64,000 nucleotides of DNA from NCBI RefSeq assembly GCF_034424525.1, contig NZ_CP139979.1:4549501-4613500 (forward strand), written 5' to 3'. Positions 17,768 to 27,060 of this stretch are shown one piece after another (position 1 is the stretch's first letter; every line of letters begins with the position of its first letter). The notes under the pieces are model-generated. The model had not been told where the DNA came from. It was given only the letters and a program-made list of their open reading frames with translations, and searched no databases. A program made the position numbers and the translations under genes. Source of the DNA: Sphingobium yanoikuyae (lineage in GTDB: Bacteria > Pseudomonadota > Alphaproteobacteria > Sphingomonadales > Sphingomonadaceae).

Positions 17768-18243
17768 TGACGCTGAATCCCGATACCCCGCTCCACCTTA
17801 TCGACGGGCCGGTCATGCTGCGCCTGAGCATTGCTGCTCTGCTCGGCCTGCTTTTGGGGCTCGACCGACAGATACGCGGCCATGCAGCGGGGCTACGCAC
17901 CCATGGCCTCATCTGCTTCACCAGCGCCCTCATGACTGTCTGCGCAATCGCGCTGCACAATCAGTTGCAAGGCGAGGGAAATATAGATCCCCTGCGGGTC
18001 TTCGAAGCTTCTGCCGCATTTTCGGGCATCATAGCGACTGGCCTCATCATATTCAGCAAGGGTGAGATCAAGAATCTGACCACGGCAGCCCATATCTGGC
18101 TGGCGTCGATGATTGGAATCGCTTCCGGCGCTGCCCTCTGGCCCCTGGTCGCCAGTGCCACTCTCGTCGCGGTCCTCATGCTCAGCCTGCTGGGATTTGT
18201 GGAACGGCGCTGGCTCGCGTCCGAGGAGCGACAGGGCGAATGA
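17767..18243 (+). CDS. MgtC/SapB-like membrane protein
   Basis: 158 residues from the ATG that shares a base with the ku stop (TGATG). It has four to five hydrophobic helices with the MgtC N-terminal motif: RLSIAALLGLLLGLDRQIRGHAAGLRTHGLICFTSAL. That motif holds the conserved Arg and His-Ala-Gly-Leu-Arg-Thr-His stretch. It lacks the C-terminal soluble domain of Salmonella MgtC. These inner-membrane proteins influence ATP synthase, magnesium and acid stress physiology. It sits between ku and ligD and overlaps both, so it is made together with the end-joining proteins. Confidence 0.85.
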   Translation: MTLNPDTPLHLIDGPVMLRLSIAALLGLLLGLDRQIRGHAAGLRTHGLICFTSALMTVCAIALHNQLQGEGNIDPLRVFEASAAFSGIIATGLIIFSKGEIKNLTTAAHIWLASMIGIASGAALWPLVASATLVAVLMLSLLGFVERRWLASEERQGE

Positions 18244-20753
18244 GCCGGATCAATCCCCTTGCCTCCTATAATGCCAAACGGGACTTCAATCGCACCAGCG
18301 AGCCTGAAGGCAAGATGGCAAAGAAAGGCGGTAACAGTTTCGTTGTCCAGAAACATGCCGCCACAAGGCTGCACTGGGACTTCCGGTTGGAAGTCGATGG
18401 CGTGCTCAAGAGCTGGGCCGTCACCAAGGGGCCGAGCCTAGATCCCGATGACAAGCGGCTTGCTGTCCGCACCGAAGATCATCCTCTGAGCTATGGCAGT
18501 TTCGAGGGTAATATTCCCAAGGGCGAATATGGCGGCGGCAGTGTGATGCTCTGGGACCGCGGTTGGTGGGAACCGATCCCGGGAAAGAGCGCGAAGGATA
18601 TAGAGGATGGCCATCTCCATTTCATCCTGCATGGCGAACGGATGAAGGGGGAATGGCTGCTGGTGCGGATGAAGGGGCGCGCGGGCGAAAAGCGCGAGAA
18701 TTGGCTGCTCCGCAAGATTGAGGATGGCGAAGCCCGCCGGAATGGCGATCTGGTCGAGCGCGCGCTGACAAGTGTTCTGACTGACCGCTCGATGGCGCAA
18801 ATCGCCGGGGACATCGCCGGCACGCAGTCATTGAAAGGCGCCAGGGGCAAGACATTCACGGATAGGATGCAGGCGGCAAACGCGCATAATGCAAAGATCG
18901 GCAGGACGAAGGTGAAGGCGATCGCCAAAACGGAGGCTATGCCGCGCTTCATCAAGCCGCAGCTTGCAACTTTGGTCGACCATGTACCGGTCGGCAACGA
19001 ATGGCTGCACGAGATCAAATATGACGGATATCGCGCGCTCGTTGCAGTCAGTGGCGAAGCGATAAAAATATATACGCGCAGCGGCCTGGACTGGACGGAC
19101 AAATTTGGTCCTTTGGCCGGAGCCATAAAAGCGCTCGACCTCCCGCCTGCATTGATCGACGGCGAGATCATCGCCTTTGACGCTGACGGCAATCCCAGTT
19201 TTTCGGCGCTGCAGGCGGTGTTGAAACGGGGCCATGGCGCGGAGCGAGCCGACACGCCGTTCCATTTCTTCGCTTTTGATCTTCTTTCATTTGACGGCAT
19301 GGATTTGAAGTCTCTCCCCGCAATCGAGCGAAAGGAGCGGCTCGAAGCCTTATTGGCGGATGCAGAACAACCGATCCACGTTGCCGATCACCTGATCGGC
19401 TCGGGCGAGAAGCTCTACCGATCGCTTTGTCAGGCCGGGCAGGAAGGCATTATCGCAAAGCGCGTCGATGCGCCCTATCGCAGCGGACGGACACGCGCCT
19501 GGGTGAAGGTCAAATGCACTCGTCGGCAGGAATTCGTGATCGTCGGCTGGACCCGTAGCAAGGTAAAAGGGCGTGCCTTCTCCTCCCTGCTACTGGCGCA
19601 GCATGAAGGCGGTGCACTGGTCTATAAGGGCAAGGTCGGCACTGGTTTCGATGCCGCCACAATGACCGACCTGGCCGAGGCCATGAGTCCGATTGCGACC
19701 GGCACGTCGCAGATCATCATTTCCGCCGCCCAAGCGCGCGGCGTCCAATGGGTCAAACCCAAGCTCGTTGCGGAAGTCGGTTTTGCCGAGTTCACAAGGG
19801 AGGGTCTCGTGCGACATGGCAGTTTTCTGGGGCTACGAAGCGACAAGTTGGCAAAGACGGTCAAGCCCGAAAAAGCGGCCCCAACGCCTCCTTCGGCCAC
19901 AGCCATCAGGATCAGCAATCGCGCGCGCGTGATTTTCCCGGAGAGCGGGCAGACCAAAGGGGAGTTGGCCGATTATTACGCGCGGATCGCCCCGCTGATG
20001 CTACCTTTCGCCGCCAATCGGCCGATCAGTCTTGTGCGATGCCCCCAGGGCCGCGCGAAGAAATGCTTTTTCCAGAAACATGACAGCGGCGCCTTTGGCG
20101 ACCATGTCCGCCATGTTGCGATCCGCGAGAAAGACGGCGGCTCGGAAGATTATCTCTATGTCGACGATGCCGAAGGCCTGATCGCTTGCGTCCAGATGGG
20201 TACGATTGAATTTCATGGCTGGGCGAGCCGTGCCGATGCCGTCGAGAAGCCCGATCGCATGATCTTCGATCTTGATCCCGACGAGGGCATGGATTTTGCA
20301 CGGGTGCGTGAAGCGGCAAAGGATATTCGCGATCATCTGCGCGACATCGGTCTGATCTCCTTCGCCATGCTGTCGGGAGGGAAGGGGGTCCATGTCGTCG
20401 TCCCCCTCAGCCCCACCCACGACTGGGACGCACATAAGGATTTCGCCGCCCGTTTCGCCCAGGCCTTGAGCGCGGCAGAACCCGATCGCTTTGTCGCCAC
20501 GATGAGCAAGGCCAAGCGCAAGGATCGCATATTCATCGACTGGCTGCGCAATCAGCGCGGCAGCACCGCCATCCTCCCCTACTCGGCGCGGGCACGCGCC
20601 GGCGCGCCCGTAGCCATACCGGTCGACTGGGACGAATTGAACGATTTGCAGGACGCCCATCCCTACGAAATTGGAGATGCCGAAATATTGGGGGAGCGCG
20701 CGGGGAAGCTCAAAGGCTGGGGCTTCGCTGCGCAGACCCTGCCCGATCTATGA
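18240..20753 (+). CDS. ligD: LigD, multifunctional ATP-dependent DNA ligase of end joining
   Basis: 837 residues in the order phosphoesterase, ligase, polymerase, as in Pseudomonas LigD. The 3'-phosphoesterase (residues ~1-200) has HAATRLHWDFRLEVDG and EGNIPKGEYGGG. The ligase domain has the adenylation motif EIKYDGYR with its nucleophile Lys near 260, and later DGEIIAFD and GIIAKRVDAPYR. The AEP-type polymerase domain has FDLDPDEGMDF near 676, holding the metal-binding Asp pair. It trims, fills and seals broken ends brought together by Ku. It starts at an ATGA overlap with the MgtC-like gene. Confidence 0.97.
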   Translation: MSRINPLASYNAKRDFNRTSEPEGKMAKKGGNSFVVQKHAATRLHWDFRLEVDGVLKSWAVTKGPSLDPDDKRLAVRTEDHPLSYGSFEGNIPKGEYGGGSVMLWDRGWWEPIPGKSAKDIEDGHLHFILHGERMKGEWLLVRMKGRAGEKRENWLLRKIEDGEARRNGDLVERALTSVLTDRSMAQIAGDIAGTQSLKGARGKTFTDRMQAANAHNAKIGRTKVKAIAKTEAMPRFIKPQLATLVDHVPVGNEWLHEIKYDGYRALVAVSGEAIKIYTRSGLDWTDKFGPLAGAIKALDLPPALIDGEIIAFDADGNPSFSALQAVLKRGHGAERADTPFHFFAFDLLSFDGMDLKSLPAIERKERLEALLADAEQPIHVADHLIGSGEKLYRSLCQAGQEGIIAKRVDAPYRSGRTRAWVKVKCTRRQEFVIVGWTRSKVKGRAFSSLLLAQHEGGALVYKGKVGTGFDAATMTDLAEAMSPIATGTSQIIISAAQARGVQWVKPKLVAEVGFAEFTREGLVRHGSFLGLRSDKLAKTVKPEKAAPTPPSATAIRISNRARVIFPESGQTKGELADYYARIAPLMLPFAANRPISLVRCPQGRAKKCFFQKHDSGAFGDHVRHVAIREKDGGSEDYLYVDDAEGLIACVQMGTIEFHGWASRADAVEKPDRMIFDLDPDEGMDFARVREAAKDIRDHLRDIGLISFAMLSGGKGVHVVVPLSPTHDWDAHKDFAARFAQALSAAEPDRFVATMSKAKRKDRIFIDWLRNQRGSTAILPYSARARAGAPVAIPVDWDELNDLQDAHPYEIGDAEILGERAGKLKGWGFAAQTLPDL

Positions 20754-20818
20754 TCCGTTTCGGGCACCATGAACCCCGCCATGCGTTGTTGGGAGAAGAT
20801 CAGCATGAAAGGATCATA

Positions 20819-20938
20819 ATGCCCCATCACAAGGAGCGTCCTGCCCGCAAAGCCACCAGTCGCCTTGCGCTCTACCTCGTCTTCGCATTCATCGTTGCAG
20901 CCATCCTGGCTTTCATCTGGGTCAACATGCACGCCTAA
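20819..20938 (+). CDS. 39-residue single-helix membrane peptide
   Basis: Starts at an ATG with AAAGGA 5 bases upstream; an in-frame ATG at 20750 overlapping the ligD stop would add 23 hydrophilic residues. A basic N-terminus (HHKERPARKATSR) is followed by one strong membrane helix (LALYLVFAFIVAAILAFIW) and a short end. No family is recognised. It is downstream of ligD on the same strand and may be cotranscribed with it. Confidence 0.5.
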   Translation: MPHHKERPARKATSRLALYLVFAFIVAAILAFIWVNMHA

Positions 20939-20953
20939 TCGGGCGATAGCCCC

Positions 20954-21994
20954 TTAGTCCGAACCGGACTGCGCCACGGTCCGTGCCAGTTCATCGATCT
21001 GATCGACCGGGATACGTCTTGCTATCATCGCCATGGTGTCCGGCGGCAGGCGCGCGTCGATGACATTATCGTCTTGCTGCCAAAGCCGCAGGCGCGCAGC
21101 AAGATAGCCTGGCTTCTGCCCGGCAAGAATGGGCGCCGCCTTGCCGACTGCATGACAATTGCTGCAGGCGGGCAGGGGCTGACCGAAACGGTCCAGCCCC
21201 GGTGAACTGCGTGTGGTGGCAATATTCGCCAGCCCGGGCATCGCAGAGAAATAGGTCGCCAGCCTCGCCATGTCCTCGCGCCCGGTCGTTGCCAGCGCCG
21301 TCTGCATGACCGCACTGCTGCGCTTCCCCGACACATATTGGCGCATGCTGGCGACCAGATAGGCCGCGCTCTGCCCAGCCAGGACCGGAATATCGGATTG
21401 CTCCCTCCCCCGACCATCGACGCCATGGCAGCTTGTGCATGCCGACAAGGTTGCCGGAGCAACGCCGGGCAGACGTCCCTCCTCGCCAGCCTGGGTCAGC
21501 GCTTGATATTGCGCCGCCGTCATATGCGGCAAGCGCCGGACGAAAGCGGTCATGCGCCTTACTTCGTCCGGTCGATCAGCCGCCGCCCAGGCCGGCATGC
21601 CGGTGAATTTGACGCCATGCCGGATGATCCAGAATAATTCGCGATCCCGCCATTCCCCTGCCGTCCGGGCAAGATCAGGCGCTGGCGGCGTTGCCTGCTG
21701 CATCACGGGTGATGGACGCACACCCGGCGCGCCATGACAGACCTGGCAGGCCTGACGAAAATGCCCCGCTGCACTGACCAGGCCCTCATCGTCGAGCGGA
21801 TCGGGCGGTGCGTCCAGCCAGGCATAAGTCCGCACGGAATTGCGCATCGTCCAGTGAAGGAACCAGTCGGTAATACGCCAATGGCCCGACGACGCGGAAA
21901 TCTTCATGGCCCCGGACCAGGCGAACAGCATGCCGAGAACCCCAAGTCCGAGCAACGCGACAATTGCGCGCTTCAAGCTGATGCGAAGGATCAT
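20954..21994 (-). CDS. membrane-anchored triheme cytochrome c
   Basis: 346 residues with an N-terminal membrane anchor (AIVALLGLGVLGMLFAWSG). Three c-type heme sites are present: CQVCH near 83, CTSCH near 186 and CNCH-type CSNCH near 275. Mid-chain Met residues could act as second ligands (e.g. KFTGMPAW). It probably carries electrons in the periplasm to the oxidase subunit II encoded upstream. It is the last gene of the oxidase operon and overlaps the CtaG gene by 4 bases. Similar multi-heme proteins also serve alcohol or aldehyde dehydrogenases, which fits the divergent dehydrogenase operon. Confidence 0.85.
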   Translation of the reverse strand: MILRISLKRAIVALLGLGVLGMLFAWSGAMKISASSGHWRITDWFLHWTMRNSVRTYAWLDAPPDPLDDEGLVSAAGHFRQACQVCHGAPGVRPSPVMQQATPPAPDLARTAGEWRDRELFWIIRHGVKFTGMPAWAAADRPDEVRRMTAFVRRLPHMTAAQYQALTQAGEEGRLPGVAPATLSACTSCHGVDGRGREQSDIPVLAGQSAAYLVASMRQYVSGKRSSAVMQTALATTGREDMARLATYFSAMPGLANIATTRSSPGLDRFGQPLPACSNCHAVGKAAPILAGQKPGYLAARLRLWQQDDNVIDARLPPDTMAMIARRIPVDQIDELARTVAQSGSD

Positions 21995-22587
21995 GCCGCC
22001 CCCCTCTGGCGCAGGAGGCTCGCCAACAGGACAAGACCACCGATGAAATAGCTGGCCCCGCCAACCAGCAGCATGAGGACACCGCTCAGTTGCTGGTCGA
22101 TCAGCGGGTCCATGCCGGCCAGATGATGATGATCCGCCGCCGCGTAGAGAGGCCGTGGCGCCAGGCCTATCAGGACACCAAGCAGGGTCATATGCATCGA
22201 TGTCAACAACAGGGCACCCATGCCAGCGGCCCGATGATCGGCGCGGAGCACCGATGACCAGAGCAGCAGACCTGCGCCAAGGAAACAGAACTGCTCGAGC
22301 CCGAGCAGAGGCAGGGACGTCATTGTCGCCGCGCGAAGGGCCGGCAGGTGCCAGAGCCAGACCGTGACAAGTTCCACCAACATCATCGCCATCGGGCTTG
22401 CGAGGCCGGGCCAGAGACGCGCAGGATCAAGCCGCCCTTGCGAAAGGCCAAGGGCAAGAAAAGGCGCTGCAATCGCCACGGCAATCATATGGCCTGCCAT
22501 GTGGCCAGTCATGCCAAGCGGCAGCACAGCCAGGATCCAGCCGATCGGTACCAGCGCGAGGCCGGCGGCAAGTGCGGCGCGTTTCAT
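21991..22587 (-). CDS. caa3-type cytochrome oxidase assembly protein (CtaG family)
   Basis: 198 residues with about five to six membrane helices. It opens with PLGMTGHMAGHMIAVAIAAP, where the paired His residues in MTGHMAGHM are typical of the Caa3_CtaG family. LLLTSMHMTLLGVLIGLAPRPLY follows in the second half. The family is needed for building the copper site of caa3 oxidases in Bacillus and is distinct from the Cox11-type CtaG. Four-base overlaps with both neighbours place it in the oxidase operon. The N-terminus lacks the first helices of the longest family members. Confidence 0.82.
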   Translation of the reverse strand: MKRAALAAGLALVPIGWILAVLPLGMTGHMAGHMIAVAIAAPFLALGLSQGRLDPARLWPGLASPMAMMLVELVTVWLWHLPALRAATMTSLPLLGLEQFCFLGAGLLLWSSVLRADHRAAGMGALLLTSMHMTLLGVLIGLAPRPLYAAADHHHLAGMDPLIDQQLSGVLMLLVGGASYFIGGLVLLASLLRQRGAA

Positions 22588-22961
22588 CGGCAGTCCCGCA
22601 GGAAGATGACCGGAAGCGCCGTGAACAGCACCCCGACGAAGCTCAGCCCTGCCAGGAGCAAGGTCGACTTGGCCAGGAAACGGAGCCGGTCGATCCGGGT
22701 CGAGTCCTCATGGGGCGGCGGATTGCCCGGCAGGCGTGCCTGCGCCCAGGCGATCCATCCCGAAAGCCCGATCATCAGCAGCGCAAGCATCGTGCCGATG
22801 ACGAACAGCAGCGGAAAACTGGCAAAGCGCCCGGCCTTGGCACAGGAGATGGCCGCCCAGAGATAGGACGCCAGGAAATGACCCGCCCAGATGGCTGGCG
22901 GCACGATCAGCGTCCAGAGCGTGACCTTGAGCCGCTCATGCCATTTGCCTCGCTCGCTCAT
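22584..22961 (-). CDS. small three-helix membrane protein of the oxidase operon
   Basis: 125 residues with three hydrophobic segments: VTLWTLIVPPAIWAGHFLASYL, FPLLFVIGTMLALLMIGLSGW and LLLAGLSFVGVLFTALPVIFL. It has a WAGHF His and a CR end. No family is firmly recognised. It overlaps both the oxidase subunit I/III gene and the CtaG gene by 4 bases, so its production is tied to them. A role as an oxidase accessory subunit or assembly factor is an inference from this position. Confidence 0.6.
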   Translation of the reverse strand: MSERGKWHERLKVTLWTLIVPPAIWAGHFLASYLWAAISCAKAGRFASFPLLFVIGTMLALLMIGLSGWIAWAQARLPGNPPPHEDSTRIDRLRFLAKSTLLLAGLSFVGVLFTALPVIFLRDCR

Positions 22962-25480
22962 GTGACCTGCGGGAACAGGCCGATCGTCGCATAGGTGACG
23001 ATAGCGGTCAGCGCATAGAAATGCATGTAGACGGTGACGTTGCGCAGGTCCGCGTCATGCACCGGGGACATGCGCCCGGCGAGACTGCGCGCGAGTGCAT
23101 AGCCCTGCATGATGACGGCAACGCCCGCATGGGCCGCGGCCCAGATGGCGAGTGTCCACACGATTGCAGGATAGCTGTGCGCCTGCGGGTCCATGCCATG
23201 GGTCCATGGTCCGGCGAGCCCTGCCCCGACTCCGGCAAGGCTGAGTAGTAGCGCGACCATGAGGCAGAGCCGTGCCATGCCGACATGCTTGCGGGCATGC
23301 ACCTCGCGCGCGCCTAGCGTCAGCAGCCAGCTTGCGATGCCCAAGAACAATGCGAGCATGGGCCAGGCCATGCCGGGACCGTCCGCCAGAGCGACCGGCG
23401 GGAAATCGGCATGGCGGGTCCAGAAGAAGAAATAGCCGAAGACCAGTCCGGAAAACGCGGTCGCATCGGCCATCATCGTGATGAACATCGCCCACCAGCC
23501 TGGCGCAGAGGGCCCGGAGAGATAGAGCGGCAGCTCAAGGCCGTGGCCGATCGGTTTGCACGGCTTTTCGGGAATTTCGGCCGTCCCGGTCCAGAGCCAC
23601 CACAGCGCCATGGCGAGTGTGGCAACGCCACTGACGAGCGCAGCCCAGTAGAGATGATAGGTGGTGAGGATGAAGACCCCGCCGAGCGCGACCGCCGTCA
23701 GCATGGGCTTGATGCTAGGGGTTCCCAGGCGGATCACGGCCAGTGGCCGGGCATCAAGGACGCTCGTGACGATCGTCTCGCGTCGCCCCTCCTGTGCATC
23801 GGGCAGGAAGAAGCGGCCCTCATCCACCTTGCGCACGAAATCTGTCTGGTCCCAGATTGGATAGCGGCTCTCGATCAATGGCACCGACCTTATGCCCCAG
23901 TCCTCGTCCTCGGGATGGGCGAGCCACTCCAGCGTGCCCGCATTCCAGGGATTGCGGACGGCCCGAACACGGCGCGGCGAGAGGCTAAGATCGACGCATA
24001 TCACCGCCACCCCCGCGGCAAACAGCCAGGCCCCCAGGGTGGACGCCATGTTGAGCCCGCCCAGCCCCAGCTCGGTAGGATAGGTGAAGACGCGCCGCGG
24101 CATGCCCATGAGCCCGGAAAGGTGCATCGGGAAGAAGGTCAGGTTGGCGCCGACGAACAGCATCCAGAAAGCGATCCGGCCAAGCCGGTCGGACAGTTTC
24201 TTGCCCGTCACCAACGGCCAATAATAATAGAGGCCGGCAAAAAGCGGCATCAACGTGCCGCCGATCAGCACGTAATGGAGATGGGCGACGACGAAATAGC
24301 TGTCATGCGCCTGCCAGTCGAACGGTGCGACTGCCACCATCACGCCGGTAAGACCACCGATCACGAAAATGGCGAGGCTGCCGGTCGCATAGAGTAGGGG
24401 TGTGGACCAGGTGACCCGCCCAGCCCACAGCGTCGCTATGAACACGAAGATCTGGACGCCGGTCGGAATGGCCACGGCTTCGGAGGCAGCCGAGAAGAAG
24501 GCGAGGCTGATCTTCGGCAGCCCGCTGGTGAACATGTGGTGGACCCACAGGCCGAAGGACAGGAATGCGGTGCCCACAGCGGCCAGCACGATCCATGGAT
24601 AGCCCAGCAGATGGCGGTTGGCGAAGGTCGGCACCAGCATCGCGAACAGCGCGATCGAGGGCAGGAATATGATGTAGACTTCGGGATGACCGAAGATCCA
24701 GAACAGATGCTGCCACAGGAGCGGATCCCCGCCCCGGCGCGCATCGAAGAAGGGCCAGTCGAGCAGCCTTTCCATTTCGAACAATATGTCGCCGGCGATG
24801 AGCGGCGGAAAGGCAAAGAGGATCATCACCGCCACGACCAGTATGTACCAGGCATATAGCGGCATGAGATTGAGCCGCATGCCCGGCGGTCGACATTTGA
24901 GCACGCCGACGATCAGTTCGACTGCGGCCGCGACCGACGACACCTCGATGAAGGAAAGGCCGAGCATCCAGATATCGGCTCCGAGCCCCGACAGGTCGGT
25001 GCGGGTGGTCAGCGGTGGATACATGAACCAGCCGCCGTCAGGGGCGGCATTGAAGAAGATCGATCCCCCGACGAACAGCCCGCCGATCAGGAAGGACCAG
25101 TAGCCAAAGGCCGACAGGCGAGGGAACGGCAGGTCGCGCGCGCCCAGCAATTGCGGCAGCAGGATGATCGACACCGCCTCGAACATCGGCACGGCGAAGA
25201 GAAACATCATCATCGAGCCGTGCAGGGTGAAGAGCTGGTTGAAGGTATCAGGCCCAACCAGATCATTGTCGGGCACGGCAAGCTGGGTGCGCATGATGAG
25301 CGCGAGCACGCCGGCAAAGAGCATGAAGCCAAAGGCGGTCAGCACATACCAGACGCCGACGCGATTATTGTTGCAGTCGGTCCAGCGCAGGAAGATCCCC
25401 CTGGGCGGCGCCCACACCGCGCGCAGCCTTTCTTCCTGCGCCGCGCGGAGCGCCGGGTCATCCTGATCGTGGAGGCTCAT
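22958..25480 (-). CDS. ctaD: cytochrome c oxidase, fused subunits I and III
   Basis: 840 residues, against ~530 for subunit I alone. Residues 1-560 are subunit I: heme ligand His87 (TLHGSMMMF), Cu_B ligand His265 cross-linked to Tyr269 (GHPEVY), Cu_B ligands His314-His315 (VHHMF), and heme ligands His400 and His402 (VAHLHY). From about 640 a subunit III portion begins (LPLYLSGPSAPGWWAMF...ATAFSGLVFGYFFFW) with further helices. It reduces oxygen to water and pumps protons. It overlaps the subunit II gene by 4 bases. The I+III fusion is known in some caa3-type oxidases and differs from the usual three-gene aa3 set. Confidence 0.94.
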   Translation of the reverse strand: MSLHDQDDPALRAAQEERLRAVWAPPRGIFLRWTDCNNNRVGVWYVLTAFGFMLFAGVLALIMRTQLAVPDNDLVGPDTFNQLFTLHGSMMMFLFAVPMFEAVSIILLPQLLGARDLPFPRLSAFGYWSFLIGGLFVGGSIFFNAAPDGGWFMYPPLTTRTDLSGLGADIWMLGLSFIEVSSVAAAVELIVGVLKCRPPGMRLNLMPLYAWYILVVAVMILFAFPPLIAGDILFEMERLLDWPFFDARRGGDPLLWQHLFWIFGHPEVYIIFLPSIALFAMLVPTFANRHLLGYPWIVLAAVGTAFLSFGLWVHHMFTSGLPKISLAFFSAASEAVAIPTGVQIFVFIATLWAGRVTWSTPLLYATGSLAIFVIGGLTGVMVAVAPFDWQAHDSYFVVAHLHYVLIGGTLMPLFAGLYYYWPLVTGKKLSDRLGRIAFWMLFVGANLTFFPMHLSGLMGMPRRVFTYPTELGLGGLNMASTLGAWLFAAGVAVICVDLSLSPRRVRAVRNPWNAGTLEWLAHPEDEDWGIRSVPLIESRYPIWDQTDFVRKVDEGRFFLPDAQEGRRETIVTSVLDARPLAVIRLGTPSIKPMLTAVALGGVFILTTYHLYWAALVSGVATLAMALWWLWTGTAEIPEKPCKPIGHGLELPLYLSGPSAPGWWAMFITMMADATAFSGLVFGYFFFWTRHADFPPVALADGPGMAWPMLALFLGIASWLLTLGAREVHARKHVGMARLCLMVALLLSLAGVGAGLAGPWTHGMDPQAHSYPAIVWTLAIWAAAHAGVAVIMQGYALARSLAGRMSPVHDADLRNVTVYMHFYALTAIVTYATIGLFPQVT

Positions 25481-26445
25481 TTCAGCCCCTCGAGATAATG
25501 GGCAATGGCAATGGCCTCCTGCTCGGACAGCTGGGGATAGGCGGGCATGCGCGCGCCTGGCTTTGCGATCTGGGGCGCTCGGATGAAGGCGGCGATATTG
25601 GCGGTGGTCGGTGGCAATATCCCGGCCCCCAGCGTCCGCCTCTGTCCAAAACGGCTAAGGTCAGGCCCGATCGCCGCATCATGCGCGGTTCCCCGGATGG
25701 CATGGCAGGCGCCGCAGCCATGCGCATCGAAGAGAGACTGGCCCCTCGATGGGACCAGGCCCTTGCCGGCCCCGCGCGCGCCCGCCAGCCATGCGTCGAA
25801 ATCAGCCGGGTTCATCGCGATCACGTCGAAGGCCATTAGCGCGTGCGACAGGCCGCAAAACTCCGCGCAAACGCCCCGGAAGCGGCCGGCCTTTTCGGCG
25901 CGCACAACCAGCCTGTTGGTCCGTCCGGGTATCATGTCCATCTTCCCGGCAAGACCGGGAATCCAGAAACTGTGGATCACGTCCTGCGCGCCGAGTTCAA
26001 GGATCACCGTCCGCCCCACGGGAAGGCGGATCTCATTGGCAGAAACAAGTCCAGGCCCCGCGCGTGATGCCCCATAGGCGACCCGCCACCAGAATTGCTC
26101 GCCCTCGACCCGAATGGTGAGGTCGCCAGGCGCTGTCTCGCGCGGGCGCATGGCAGGCAACGCATAGAGAAGCAGCGCGCCAAGGATCAGGGCCGGGCCG
26201 ATGGCGCCCAGCCACAGGATGATCCGCATGCCGCTACGATGGCTGAGCGCCCCTTCCGGAGCGCGAAGCGCACGAACATAGATGAGGACCATGACCGTCA
26301 CGATGATCGCCGCGCCGATGGTCAACAGGATCGCCATCTCGCGCACCTGCCGTGCTTCGGCGCCGAAGACATGGAGGGCCGACTGCTGCGCATTGCAGGC
26401 GCCAAGGCCGAGCAGTAAAATGGTCCAGAGCCATGGATTGCGCAT
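25477..26445 (-). CDS. ctaC: cytochrome c oxidase subunit II with fused cytochrome c domain
   Basis: 322 residues from an ATG giving a lipoprotein-like signal (MRNPWLWTILLLGLGAC); an ATG at 26475 would add 10 residues. Two membrane helices precede the Cu_A cupredoxin domain (EGEQFWWRV; HSFWIPGLAGKMDMIPGR; CAEFCGLSHALM, with the Cys-x3-Cys-x3-His-x3-Met copper ligands). A C-terminal cytochrome c domain has CGACH and a later Met in GARMPAYPQLSEQEA. This layout defines caa3 oxidases, where the attached heme c receives electrons. It is the first gene of the operon and divergent from the DUF2231 gene. Confidence 0.93.
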   Translation of the reverse strand: MRNPWLWTILLLGLGACNAQQSALHVFGAEARQVREMAILLTIGAAIIVTVMVLIYVRALRAPEGALSHRSGMRIILWLGAIGPALILGALLLYALPAMRPRETAPGDLTIRVEGEQFWWRVAYGASRAGPGLVSANEIRLPVGRTVILELGAQDVIHSFWIPGLAGKMDMIPGRTNRLVVRAEKAGRFRGVCAEFCGLSHALMAFDVIAMNPADFDAWLAGARGAGKGLVPSRGQSLFDAHGCGACHAIRGTAHDAAIGPDLSRFGQRRTLGAGILPPTTANIAAFIRAPQIAKPGARMPAYPQLSEQEAIAIAHYLEGLK

Positions 26446-26631
26446 TGCGCCCGCGTCACCCCTTTCGCGCCGCATCCTATGTGCAGCGTCTTTCGTGCCA
26501 ACACGCGAAGCGGCATCCGGTTCAAACATTTCTGTTTCGTAACAAGTGGATGAATTGCCGGTGTCGGCGAAACCAAAAGCCAGCCGGCGCATTGGCGAGG
26601 GATCGTTCTTCCTTCGACAAGGAGACCTGTC

Positions 26632-27060
26632 TTGCCCAGCGCCCCGCCGCGCACCCGGCCCCTGCTCCATCCGCTTCACGGCCTGCTGCTCGCCTGGCCG
26701 GTCGCCCTGTTTCCCGCTGCCCTGCTGTCGGACATCACCTATCTCAACAGCGCGGAAATCCAGTGGAGCAATTTTTCGGCCTGGCTGATCACCGGCGCAC
26801 TGATCGGCGGCGGCCTGGTATTGCTATGGGCCTTGATCGCGCTGGCGCGCGCCAAAGGGCCTGCACGTCGGCAGCATGGCCTTTATCTGCTGCTGTTGGC
26901 GCTGATGTGGGTCTGCGGGCTCATCAACGCCTTCCAGCATAGCCGCGACGGCTGGAGTTCGGTCGGGACCATTGGCCTTATCCTCTCCATCCTCAGCAGC
27001 CTGGCTGCCCTTGCCGCGGGCTGGACGGCCTTTGCGAGCTATCGGGAGGTTCGGCCATGA
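26632..27060 (+). CDS. DUF2231 membrane protein
   Basis: 142 residues from a TTG start chosen because AAGGAG lies 7 bases upstream and no ATG fits. Four membrane helices are predicted. The opening LLHPLHGLLLAWPVALFPAALLSD is the DUF2231 hallmark, with a His-Pro-x-His pair at the membrane face. The family is often found with electron-transfer or sugar-dehydrogenase genes and might bind heme, though this is unproven. It overlaps the next gene by ATGA and is divergent from the oxidase operon. Confidence 0.78.
   Translation: MPSAPPRTRPLLHPLHGLLLAWPVALFPAALLSDITYLNSAEIQWSNFSAWLITGALIGGGLVLLWALIALARAKGPARRQHGLYLLLLALMWVCGLINAFQHSRDGWSSVGTIGLILSILSSLAALAAGWTAFASYREVRP

Noticed and set aside
23411..24397. 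328-residue plus-strand frame inside oxidase subunit I/III
   Set aside because: It is rich in Arg, Pro and Gly with no domain, and lies opposite a strongly conserved oxidase gene.
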